The notes under the pieces are model-generated. The model was not told the origin of the DNA, searched no databases, and saw nothing but the letters and a program-made list of their open reading frames with translations. Source: Candidatus Alcium sp. F082 (GTDB lineage Bacteria; Bacteroidota; Bacteroidia; Bacteroidales; F082). Taken from it: a stretch of DNA of 47,147 nucleotides. A program made the translations under genes and the position numbers. The first letter of the stretch is position 1, and each line of letters opens with the position of its first letter. The stretch spans positions 87,564-134,710 of the forward strand of contig LPNG01000011.1 in assembly GCA_001543395.1 (NCBI GenBank). Direction: 5' to 3'. Below, piece by piece: positions 7,169 to 13,824 of this stretch.

Positions 7169-8680
7169 TCAGTACCGCCACGAGGTTCGCTTGCCGACGA
7201 CATAGCGGCTGTCGCTGGTTCGTATCCTGTTGCTTAATTTGTAAATGGCTGACTCAAGCGCATCGGGCAGGTCGTCATGCACCTTGGAGCCTTTCTCGAA
7301 GCCCAACAACTGGTTTTCAAGCACCTCGAAGCCCTGGTCGCCCTCGTAATCCTCGTTGAAGATCACGTCGCCGCGCTGGAACAGGGGCTGCATGGCCTCG
7401 ATGCGCCCGAACTTGTCAGGCTTGTTACGATTGTCGCCCGTTATTGGTATCTGGACGCCAACCTCCTCGCCGACACGCCGGAACTCGTCAAGCAGCATGT
7501 CCTGCATGAAATTGGCCTCCATATAGTATTTAATAGGTGTATCGCCCACGAAGTCGCGGATCTCGTAATGCCAGCCGACCATGACCGACACTTTCGTCTG
7601 GTCGCCGAAGGCACGCAGCACATGGTATTTGCCTGTCTTGGTGAGTCCGACCAGGACGGTGCCCTTGTAGTCGTTCTTTGTTGACGACTTCCACGACGGG
7701 TCGGTGTAGGCGACGAGGGCGCGATACTCGCGCAGGGGGAGCATCTTGCCGTAGCGGATGTCCTTTTTCTCGAAGATGGTCCCCTCCTCGATGGGGTTGT
7801 TCATGTACTCCTTTTGGAAAAGGCGGTCGCCTATTTCGGCACGGATTTCGGCAACCTCCTTTTTCGTGAAGTTTTCCTTCCATGTCGGGTTACCGTTCTT
7901 GTCAAGCATGTTGACAACGGTGTGGTGGAAACCGGGACGCTTGGCGATGTTGCCGAGCACGGAGTTCTTGCCGATGCGGTTGCCCACCAGAACGAAACGG
8001 CCTCGGCCCGCGTCCATCGTTCCGTAGAGTGCTGAGAGGCACCAGTCGGTGACCTTCTTCACGCGGGCGGGATTGAGCACCAGTTCGTCGTCGTCGATGT
8101 CGTCGATGACGATGTAGTTGACACGGCGGCCCGATTTCTTGATGCCACGGGGCGACTGGCCGCGACCCAGAGCAATGAACATGGAGCCGTCGGAGGTGGT
8201 GAAGCGCCCGTCGCTCCAGATGCCTTCGCCCTTGCCTATGCCAAAGTCGGCCTTGTAGAGTTCGTTCGACTCCAGTTCCGCCTGAAGGTCGCCGAGCAGC
8301 TGCTTGGCCGCGTCCTGCGACTTGGAGACCAGAACCATTGTCAGCGGCGTGTGATCCTTCTGTGCCAGGATCCACATAGGTTCAATCAACGAGATGTGGG
8401 TGGATTTGGCATGGCCACGCGCCCACTCGAACACGGCACGGGCGCGGTCATTATTCAGGACATAGTTGGCGGCTTCCTTTTGGAATTTGGCAGTAGGCTT
8501 GGTGGCAAGGTGAGGAAAATAGGTCTCGACAAACGCGGCATAGTCCTTCCTCGTTTTGGCGATGCGCTTTTCCCTGTCGAGGGTTGAGGTGTTGGCCAAG
8601 GAGGATGTGGCAGCCTGGATGCGAGCGCACAGTGCCTGCCATTCGGCTTCCTGCTGCTTGCGGCGCGATGCGTTTGCCAT
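7169..8680 (-). CDS. Terminase large subunit, Mu gp28-like
   Basis: 503 residues. The ATPase part shows a Walker A-like RGHAKST at about 88-94 and Walker B YIVIDDIDDD at about 189-198. The nuclease part has AYTDPSWKSS (about 330) and DDLPDALESAI (about 478), the acidic clusters of an RNase H-fold packaging nuclease. It cuts and drives phage DNA into the head through the portal. It is preceded by the small subunit with a 2-base gap, which indicates coupled translation, and followed by DUF1320. Confidence 0.93.
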   Translation of the reverse strand: MANASRRKQQEAEWQALCARIQAATSSLANTSTLDREKRIAKTRKDYAAFVETYFPHLATKPTAKFQKEAANYVLNNDRARAVFEWARGHAKSTHISLIEPMWILAQKDHTPLTMVLVSKSQDAAKQLLGDLQAELESNELYKADFGIGKGEGIWSDGRFTTSDGSMFIALGRGQSPRGIKKSGRRVNYIVIDDIDDDELVLNPARVKKVTDWCLSALYGTMDAGRGRFVLVGNRIGKNSVLGNIAKRPGFHHTVVNMLDKNGNPTWKENFTKKEVAEIRAEIGDRLFQKEYMNNPIEEGTIFEKKDIRYGKMLPLREYRALVAYTDPSWKSSTKNDYKGTVLVGLTKTGKYHVLRAFGDQTKVSVMVGWHYEIRDFVGDTPIKYYMEANFMQDMLLDEFRRVGEEVGVQIPITGDNRNKPDKFGRIEAMQPLFQRGDVIFNEDYEGDQGFEVLENQLLGFEKGSKVHDDLPDALESAIYKLSNRIRTSDSRYVVGKRTSWRY

Positions 8681-8682
8681 GG

Positions 8683-9165
8683 TCAGTTGCGGCTGTTGAT
8701 GTGGTTGATGTACTCCTGGTGCAGCCGGTTGATGACGGCGAGCAAGTCGGGCGTGATGATCTTGTCGGTCTTGGATCGCTCAAGGAGCCAACGGTCGAAC
8801 GAGGTGAACACATCGATGACGGTGGCGCGGTTGACGGTGTTGGCCACACGCTCGGCACTGGCCATGATCTTGACCACATTGTCCGACAGTTTGGTGACAG
8901 CGTCGATGTTGTAGTTCGGTTTGCCGATCTCGGCTATGATGGCCTCGGTGATTTTCTTCGCTGACAACATCAGTGAATTGGCAAGTTCGACGCTTGAGGT
9001 TTTTTCCTCGGCGAGGCGGTCTTTCCAGCCTTCGGCGTTGACCCACCGCGAGACGGTCGCCTCCGTGATGCCGTATTGGTCGGCGATTTCCTTCTGGGTA
9101 TAGCCCGCCATGAAAAGCCGGTAGGATTGGGCCTTCTTTGCGGCCATGTCTTTTCTGTTGCTCAT
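8683..9165 (-). CDS. Terminase small subunit-like DNA-binding protein (Mu gp27/DUF1804-like)
   Basis: 160 residues from the ATG at 9165; an upstream in-frame ATG at 9192 lies in the promoter palindrome and is less likely. It has an N-terminal helix-turn-helix, with MAGYTQKEIADQYGITEATV then SRWVNAEGW, a pattern typical of small terminases that recognise phage DNA ends. The remaining helices (SAERVANTVNRATVIDVF and later) would mediate oligomerisation. It is first in the minus-strand head block, directly before the large subunit. Confidence 0.85.
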   Translation of the reverse strand: MSNRKDMAAKKAQSYRLFMAGYTQKEIADQYGITEATVSRWVNAEGWKDRLAEEKTSSVELANSLMLSAKKITEAIIAEIGKPNYNIDAVTKLSDNVVKIMASAERVANTVNRATVIDVFTSFDRWLLERSKTDKIITPDLLAVINRLHQEYINHINSRN

Positions 9166-9175
9166 GGTGATAAAG

Positions 9176-9240
9176 TGATTTTTGCGCTGCAAAAATCAGT
9201 ATAAGTGACTGGCTGCCAAAAAAGAACGTAAAGACTTTAC
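9176..9240. promoter_or_regulatory. Divergent late-gene control region with two palindromes
   Basis: Between the minus-strand terminase unit and the plus-strand protease-capsid unit lie two palindromes: TGATTTTTGC-gct-GCAAAAATCA (9176-9198) and GTAAAG-a-CTTTAC (9228-9240). The first carries a TTTTTG element on each strand. Operator function is inferred from position and symmetry. Confidence 0.5.
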
Positions 9241-9246
9241 ACTCTT

Positions 9247-9278
9247 TTTGCAGGGGTGTGTGAAAGGCGGCACTTTTG
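9247..9278 (+). promoter_or_regulatory. Candidate promoter of the protease-capsid operon
   Basis: TTTG at 9247-9250, 20 bases, then CACTTTTG at 9271-9278, one mismatch from TAnnTTTG. The predicted transcript would begin shortly before the ATG at 9303. Confidence 0.45.
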
Positions 9279-9302
9279 CACCGTCAAAAACGGAAAAAGA
9301 CG

Positions 9303-10298
9303 ATGAAACGGATTGTTATCAGCGACGAAAGCATCAACAGCTACGGCTTCTATGTAAAGACCGACGGCATCGACCTGACGGCCTTCCTGAAGAACCCCGT
9401 GATGCTGTGGAACCACAACCGCGACTGGCACGGCACCGCCGATGCACAGCTGCCGATTGGTTATTGGAAAGACCTGCGCGTGGAGAACGGTGTGCTGACC
9501 GGCGAGCCTGTGTTTGACGAAACGGACGAGTTCGCCGTGAAGATCAAGAATAAATTCGAGGCGGGCATCCTGAACGCCTGTTCGATTGGCTTCACTCCAA
9601 TCGAATGGAGCGATGCCCCCGAGACGCTGAAGCCGGGCCAGAAGGTGGCCACGGTGACGCGCTGCCGCCTACTGGAGGTCTCGATCTGCGACATACCGGC
9701 AAATGCCAACGCAACCGTGGTGATGTACAACGAAGAGAGCCACATTATTAACCTGTCCGACTTGCCGCATTCGGCAATAGGGCCAAAAATCAACAACAAC
9801 ATGTCAAAAGAAATCGCACTGAAACTGGGCTTGGACGAGAACGCCAGCCCGCAGGCCTGCGTGGACGCCATCAAAAAGAAGGATGACGAAATCGCCATGC
9901 TGAAGGCAAAGGTGGACGCCATCAAAAAGAAGGATGACGAAATCGCCATGCTGAAGGCAAAGGTGGACGGCTTCGAAAAAGTCGATGCCACCGCCAAAAA
10001 AGAAGAAGCGAAGCGTTTGCTCGACGACGCGGTGAAGACCGGCCGCATCGATGCAACGGCCCGCCCGCAATTCGAGAAACTCTTCGAAAACGACCACGTG
10101 GGCGCCAAGGCCGCACTGGCCGCATTGGCCGAAAGGAAGCCTCTCCAGGCCACCAACATCGGCGTCGGCCACGACGACCGCGCAGGCTGGAACTACCTCG
10201 ACTGGATGAAGAACGACCCGGATGGTCTCCGCAAGATGAAGACCGAAGACCCCGACCGCTTCAAGACGCTCCAGCAGACCCTGAACAAGAAAAACTAA
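9303..10298 (+). CDS. Prohead protease-scaffold fusion (Mu gpI-like)
   Basis: 331 residues from MKRIVISDESINSYGFYVKT. The first ~150 residues are an HK97-type (U35) prohead protease, with catalytic-type His in LWNHNRDW (about 38) and Ser in NACSIGF (about 94). After a junction near 160 comes a helical, Lys/Glu-rich scaffold with a tandem repeat (DAIKKKDDEIAMLKAK twice) and a C-terminal region ending LQQTLNKKN. The protease would remove scaffold during head expansion. An in-frame ATG at 9801, preceded by caacaacaac, could give scaffold alone, as Mu gpZ arises within gpI. The start at 9303 is chosen over 9276 because the latter overlaps the promoter. Confidence 0.88.
   Translation: MKRIVISDESINSYGFYVKTDGIDLTAFLKNPVMLWNHNRDWHGTADAQLPIGYWKDLRVENGVLTGEPVFDETDEFAVKIKNKFEAGILNACSIGFTPIEWSDAPETLKPGQKVATVTRCRLLEVSICDIPANANATVVMYNEESHIINLSDLPHSAIGPKINNNMSKEIALKLGLDENASPQACVDAIKKKDDEIAMLKAKVDAIKKKDDEIAMLKAKVDGFEKVDATAKKEEAKRLLDDAVKTGRIDATARPQFEKLFENDHVGAKAALAALAERKPLQATNIGVGHDDRAGWNYLDWMKNDPDGLRKMKTEDPDRFKTLQQTLNKKN
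9801..10298 (+). CDS. Possible nested scaffold protein (Mu gpZ-like internal start)
   Basis: The same frame as the protease gene, from MSKEIALKLGLDENASPQAC (165 residues). The ATG is preceded by aaaatcaacaacaac, an A/C-rich leader like those before independent genes in this window. It falls exactly between the protease and scaffold parts. In Mu the scaffold is also made separately from an internal start in the protease gene. Independent expression here is inferred. Confidence 0.45.
   Translation: MSKEIALKLGLDENASPQACVDAIKKKDDEIAMLKAKVDAIKKKDDEIAMLKAKVDGFEKVDATAKKEEAKRLLDDAVKTGRIDATARPQFEKLFENDHVGAKAALAALAERKPLQATNIGVGHDDRAGWNYLDWMKNDPDGLRKMKTEDPDRFKTLQQTLNKKN
9861..9962. repeat. Perfect 51-bp tandem duplication in the scaffold region
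   Basis: Two identical 51-bp units (9861-9911 and 9912-9962) encode V-DAIKKKDDEIAMLKAK twice. Being a multiple of three it keeps the frame and lengthens a coiled-coil-like helix by 17 residues. Perfect identity suggests a recent duplication. Confidence 0.95.
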
Positions 10299-10319
10299 CC
10301 TTTCAAAAACATCACAGCA

Positions 10320-11162
10320 ATGCTTAAACAAATTTTTGCAGCAATCATCCTCGCGCTGTTCTATCCAGACGGCTCGTGGCTTAATGAACTCACCTCGATG
10401 GATCACATGGTGGAGTTCAACACCATCAACCTTTCGCAAATCGGCGCCGACCCGAATGTGATCAAGGACAACACCACCTGGCCGCTTACACCGACCCAAC
10501 GCACGGACAGCGGCATCCAAATCCCGCTGGCGACCTACGACACGGAGCCGACCCACGTGACCAACGTGGAGGAATTGGAGACCGCCTACGACAAATGCGA
10601 ATCGGTGGTCAGACAACATGCCAATGCCCTCTACACGAAAGCTTGCCTGAGCGCGGCCTACAACATCGCCCCGGCATCGAACACGACGGCCACGCCAGTG
10701 CTGGCCACCACCGGAGCCAACCGCGGTGACGGCAACAAGGCATTAACCTACAAAGACCTCCTCAAGCTGCGCACCGCCTTCAACAAGGCCAACTACCCCA
10801 TGCAGGGCCGCGTGCTGCTGCTCAGCACAGAGCATGAGGAAGACCTGCTTGCCGAAGACGTGAACCGCTACAACCGCATCATGGAGACGGGGCAGGTGGC
10901 AGGCTTCAAGGTATACACCTTCAACGGAAACCCTACCTACACCACCGCAGGTGCAAAGAACGCCTATGGCACCCTAACGGGGCAGCCGTCGAGCGTGGCC
11001 TTCCTCAACAGCGAAGTGATGCGCGCCATGGGCGACATCGAGGGCGAGCCCGAAAAACGCTGGGCCGACTACCGGGGCTGGCTGTTGGGCTTCCAGATGC
11101 GATTCGTGGCCATGCCGTTCCGCTCGAAGGGCATCGCAGCCATCTATTCAGCAACCGCATAA
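10320..11162 (+). CDS. Major capsid protein
   Basis: 280 residues, directly after the protease-scaffold gene with a 21-base gap, the usual place for the coat protein. It starts MLKQIFAAIILALFYPDGSW, followed by an extended arm (FNTINLSQIGADPNVIKD) and a long body rich in Thr, Ala and Asn that reads as an HK97-like fold, for example NYPMQGRVLLLSTEHEEDLL, EVMRAMGDIEGEP and the closing LLGFQMRFVAMPFR. The family resembles capsid proteins of Bacteroidota phages (recollection, not a search). No signal for N-terminal processing was identified. Confidence 0.8.
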   Translation: MLKQIFAAIILALFYPDGSWLNELTSMDHMVEFNTINLSQIGADPNVIKDNTTWPLTPTQRTDSGIQIPLATYDTEPTHVTNVEELETAYDKCESVVRQHANALYTKACLSAAYNIAPASNTTATPVLATTGANRGDGNKALTYKDLLKLRTAFNKANYPMQGRVLLLSTEHEEDLLAEDVNRYNRIMETGQVAGFKVYTFNGNPTYTTAGAKNAYGTLTGQPSSVAFLNSEVMRAMGDIEGEPEKRWADYRGWLLGFQMRFVAMPFRSKGIAAIYSATA

Positions 11163-11182
11163 CCGGCATAGGAGATGTGTGT

Positions 11183-11566
11183 ATGGACAAGACTAAAAAG
11201 GAAACCGAAACAGACGCCAACCCGGCAACAGCGCAGGAAACTGCAACGCGACCTGGCGAAACTGAAGAAAAAGGTGGCCAGGAGGGCGGAACAGACGCTG
11301 AAGGACACGAGGATCCCGGCCTGGATCAGGGAAGCGAAACGCCAGCAGCTGGAGGCGAAGGGCTTCTTGACATAGAGGAAGTTACAGAGAACATCTCGAA
11401 AGAGATGTACGAGTCGGCCAAGAAGGTCTTCGCCACCAGAGACGTGGACCGCCTCTGGTTCACTGCCGACGGCCTCGGCTTCGGCAGCGAGGCGGATGCA
11501 AGCGCACACGCTACCACACTCAAGAACAAAGCCCTGCTTGAGATCGACAGAAAAGACCTGGACTAA
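11183..11566 (+). CDS. Small phage head-region protein, unknown function
   Basis: 127 residues from MDKTKKETETDANPATAQE. The first ~65 residues are acidic and low-complexity (Glu, Gly, Thr), the rest helical, with KEMYESAKKVFATRDVDRLW and FTADGLGFGSEADASAHA. This C-terminal pattern recurs in small proteins after capsid genes of Bacteroidota phages (recollection). The ATG at 11183 lies 8 bases after GGAG and is favoured over 11177. A second frame (11175-11375) is also open and Lys/Arg-rich here. A head-decoration or connector role is possible but unproven. Confidence 0.6.
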   Translation: MDKTKKETETDANPATAQETATRPGETEEKGGQEGGTDAEGHEDPGLDQGSETPAAGGEGLLDIEEVTENISKEMYESAKKVFATRDVDRLWFTADGLGFGSEADASAHATTLKNKALLEIDRKDLD

Positions 11567-11584
11567 AACAACACCCGAGACACC

Positions 11585-12079
11585 ATGAACAAAAACCGTA
11601 TAGCACGACTTGTGATCCACTGCACCGCCACCGTCGCGGGCCGGGAGGTGACAGCCGCCGACATCCGCCACTGGCACTGCAGCGCCCCGCCCATAGGCCG
11701 GGGATGGAAACAAGTCGGCTATACGGACATTGTGCATCTTGACGGCACGGTCGAACGCCTGGTACCAAACAACGAGGATGCGTATGTGGACGGCTGGGAG
11801 GTCACCAATGGGGCAAAAGGCTACAACGGTACGAGCCGGCACATTGTGTATGTCGGCGGGCTCGCCCGCGACGGCAAGACCCCAGCCGACACGCGCACCC
11901 CGCAGCAAAAGGCTGCATTGCGGGCCTACGTCGACGACTTCAGGAAACGCTTCCCATGGGCCGACGTATGCGGCCACCGCGACCTGAGCCCCGACCTGAA
12001 CGGCGACGGCCAAGTCACCCGCAACGAGTGGACGAAAGCCTGCCCGTGTTATGACGTGAGAAAGGAGTATGGGATATGA
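11585..12079 (+). CDS. Endolysin: N-acetylmuramoyl-L-alanine amidase (Amidase_2, T7 lysozyme-like)
   Basis: 164 residues without a signal peptide. Zinc-site motifs are VIHCTAT near residue 11, HIVYVGG in the middle and GHRDLSPDLNGDG near residue 136, followed by ACPCYDV, which supplies the last Cys/His-type ligand as in T7 lysozyme. It would cut the bond between muramic acid and the stem peptide at lysis. Being without export signal it needs the membrane protein encoded next. Its stop overlaps that gene's start as ATGA. Confidence 0.92.
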   Translation: MNKNRIARLVIHCTATVAGREVTAADIRHWHCSAPPIGRGWKQVGYTDIVHLDGTVERLVPNNEDAYVDGWEVTNGAKGYNGTSRHIVYVGGLARDGKTPADTRTPQQKAALRAYVDDFRKRFPWADVCGHRDLSPDLNGDGQVTRNEWTKACPCYDVRKEYGI

Positions 12080-12468
12080 CGGGCTGGATCGAGATAGTGA
12101 GCATCGTGCTGAACCTGGTGCTTGGCGGCACGCTGATAGTGACCATCGCCACACTGAAGGCGACGGTGAGGAAAGCCGAAGCAGAGGCCGAGAAGGCCAA
12201 GGCCGAGGTGGAACGCATGAAGACCGACAACGACCGCTCGGCGATGACCACCTTCCAGGAGTTCATCGTGGAGCCGTTGAAGGTGGAAATCAAACGACTG
12301 AACAGGAATGTGAATGGACTTCAGAAGGCTATCAACAAGGCTAACAGCTGCCCTCATAGCGACGATTGCCCTGTGCTTGACGAATTGCAGAAGCAGTCGG
12401 ACGACGAGTGCGGTGGAAAGAAGAGAGGGTCACACGGAAACGGTGGTGAGGGAGACGCGCACGACTGA
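12076..12468 (+). CDS. Holin-like or inner-membrane spanin-like protein
   Basis: 130 residues with one N-terminal membrane segment (about 5-26, IVSIVLNLVLGGTLIVTIAT) followed by a charged helical, coiled-coil-like part (KAEAEAEKAKAEVERMKTD) and a C-terminal CPHSDDCPVLDEL. It is coupled to the endolysin by ATGA overlap and shares 155 bases with the next lysis gene in another frame. It could be the holin that lets the endolysin out, or the inner-membrane half of a spanin pair; the sequence alone does not decide. Confidence 0.65.
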   Translation: MTGWIEIVSIVLNLVLGGTLIVTIATLKATVRKAEAEAEKAKAEVERMKTDNDRSAMTTFQEFIVEPLKVEIKRLNRNVNGLQKAINKANSCPHSDDCPVLDELQKQSDDECGGKKRGSHGNGGEGDAHD

Positions 12469-12733
12469 CTCGGTGTTTATACACGACAGCGTGTACATCC
12501 GGGAAGGAGGCGACACGGTCTATGTGACCCGCTGGCGCACCTGCTGGCACGACAGAATAATCCACGACACCGTATATGACCATCGGACAGACACCATCTA
12601 CCAATCCAGAACGGAGGAAAAAACGGTAGAGGTCAAGGCGAAAGGAGGCAACACAGGATGGGCCGTCGCGGCGGCACTTTTCCTTCTGATTCTCGTTTAC
12701 ATACTGATTAAAACACTTTTGAAACATCATTAA
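12314..12733 (+). CDS. Spanin-like lipoprotein with C-terminal membrane segment (u-spanin candidate)
   Basis: 139 residues. A signal peptide ending ATIALCLTNC suggests lipidation at Cys25 (Asn at -1 is unusual but the hydrophobic core and charge pattern fit). The middle is periplasmic-looking, rich in Asp-Ser/Thr-Val repeats such as TDSVFIHDSVYIREGGDTVY. A second membrane segment lies at about 115-133 (AVAAALFLLILVYILIKTLL). A lipid-anchored N-terminus plus a C-terminal transmembrane helix is the layout of unimolecular spanins, which fuse inner and outer membranes at the end of lysis. The 155-base out-of-frame overlap with the preceding gene recalls Rz/Rz1. Confidence 0.65.
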   Translation: MDFRRLSTRLTAALIATIALCLTNCRSSRTTSAVERREGHTETVVRETRTTDSVFIHDSVYIREGGDTVYVTRWRTCWHDRIIHDTVYDHRTDTIYQSRTEEKTVEVKAKGGNTGWAVAAALFLLILVYILIKTLLKHH

Positions 12734-12745
12734 AACCACACAAAC

Positions 12746-13165
12746 ATGGCATACAGAAACGGAGTAGACCTCATTTTGGGAGTCGTCGAACAAACGATAT
12801 TCAAGCCGCTCGGTTATTCGACCGGCTGTAAGATCAGCGACTCGACTGAGACCGGTGAGCGCGTCACCAAGGAGTCGGGTGCCGCAAGTTTCAAGGAGAA
12901 GTATGTGAAGTCACTGGCAGAATCCATTTCAGCGGACGGCTTTGTCTATGACAATTTGGCCGCCTCAAGCATCGGCTTCCCCAATCTGAAGACGATGTGG
13001 CTGAACAAGCAAATTGTCAAGTTGCGCTATAAATACCGCGACGGTGATGACCTCTACGAAGGCGACTTCATCATTACCAGCCTTGAGCATGACGGCCCAG
13101 CCGATGACGACGAGAAATGGAGTGTCACCTTTGAAAACAGCGGCGCAATCGCGCCTGTGTCTTAA
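12746..13165 (+). CDS. Major tail tube protein
   Basis: 139 residues, preceded by the leader aaaccacacaaac. The sequence MAYRNGVDLILGVVEQTIFK opens a beta-rich protein with an extended loop (STETGERVTKESGAAS) and closes WSVTFENSGAIAPVS, consistent with TP901-1/lambda-type tube proteins. Position supports this: it comes right before the frameshifted tail chaperone pair and the tape measure, the canonical siphovirus tail order. Confidence 0.72.
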   Translation: MAYRNGVDLILGVVEQTIFKPLGYSTGCKISDSTETGERVTKESGAASFKEKYVKSLAESISADGFVYDNLAASSIGFPNLKTMWLNKQIVKLRYKYRDGDDLYEGDFIITSLEHDGPADDDEKWSVTFENSGAIAPVS

Positions 13166-13177
13166 GGAGGGGCGACC

Positions 13178-13483
13178 ATGAAACGAATCTCAATCAACGG
13201 GAAAGAATACCCTTGCCGCATCACAATGGGTGCGATGATGCGCTTTAAGAACGAAACCGGGAAAGATGTCAGCAAGATGGATACGACCGATGTGACCGAA
13301 CAGGTTACATTGCTTTGGTGCTGCATCGTGAGCGCGTCGAAAGCCGACGGTGTGGAGTTTGGCATCGGACTGATGGACTTCGCAGACATGCTCGACCCAG
13401 AAACCCTTAAAGGCTTCTACACTTCAATGGAGAAGGAAGAAAGTGCTGACCCTGAAAAAAAAACGGGACAGCCGACATCCTGA
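13178..13483 (+). CDS. Tail assembly chaperone, short form (gpG-like)
   Basis: 101 residues, MKRISINGKEYPCRITMGAM at the start. It has the usual features of short tail chaperones: a small beta-start, a helical body (MRFKNETGKDV, LLWCCIVSASKADGVEF) and a C-terminus at a run of Lys (DPEKKTGQPTS). It lies between tail tube and tape measure. The gene contains an A9 tract at 13455-13463 from which ribosomes can slip back one base to read the longer product. Confidence 0.85.
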   Translation: MKRISINGKEYPCRITMGAMMRFKNETGKDVSKMDTTDVTEQVTLLWCCIVSASKADGVEFGIGLMDFADMLDPETLKGFYTSMEKEESADPEKKTGQPTS

Positions 13484-13791
13484 CCCTGTTCGGAACGGCG
13501 GTGGGGTGCATTGGCATGACAGTCGATGACTTCTGCCGGTGCACCCCATCCGAGTTTATGGCGGTGTATGATGGCTGGATGGAATCGGAACAACGCCGAG
13601 AACATGCCGATTGGGAACGCACACGAACGCAAGTCACATTCATGCTTCAGCCCTACAGCAAACATGCCCTTGATCCACGTGCCATATTCCCCTTCCCATG
13701 GGAAAAGAATGAGGATGGTTCCGAAAACCTCAGTACAAAAGAAATCTGGGAGAATTTCAATAGGGCCAAGGAAGAACAGGGACTTCAATGA
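13178..13791 (+). CDS. Tail assembly chaperone, long form (gpGT-like) by -1 frameshift
   Basis: The -1 frame is closed immediately upstream by TGA at 13453-13455 and open from the A9 tract to 13791. It reads NGTADILTLFGTAVGCIGMT, then DDFCRCTPSEFMAVYDGW, a sequence continuous in quality across the region where no good start exists (GTG 13501 and ATG 13516 are internal). Slippage on A-AAA-AAA (13456-13462) joins the two frames into about 204 residues. By analogy with lambda gpG/gpGT, the minor long form recruits tube protein onto the tape measure. Confidence 0.85.
13455..13463 (+). promoter_or_regulatory. -1 ribosomal frameshift site (A9 tract)
   Basis: In the zero frame the codons are GAA AAA AAA ACG; the heptamer A_AAA_AAA allows both tRNAs to re-pair after slipping back one base. 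The receiving frame opens only 1 base upstream of the heptamer and the zero frame ends 19 bases after the tract, so the window for shifting is narrow. Confidence 0.85.
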
Positions 13792-13824
13792 CAATTATTA
13801 AATCCACAAAGAAAAAGCAAAACC

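Noticed and set aside
9861..9962. CRISPR or regulatory iteron array in the protease gene
   Set aside because: It is a coding tandem duplication in frame, with no spacers.
9804..10619. 271-codon minus-strand frame opposite protease and capsid genes
   Set aside because: It crosses two well-supported plus-strand genes and reproduces the 51-bp repeat as junk sequence.
11144..12154. 336-codon minus-strand frame opposite the amidase gene
   Set aside because: The opposite strand encodes a clear endolysin with zinc motifs; this frame has no recognisable domain.
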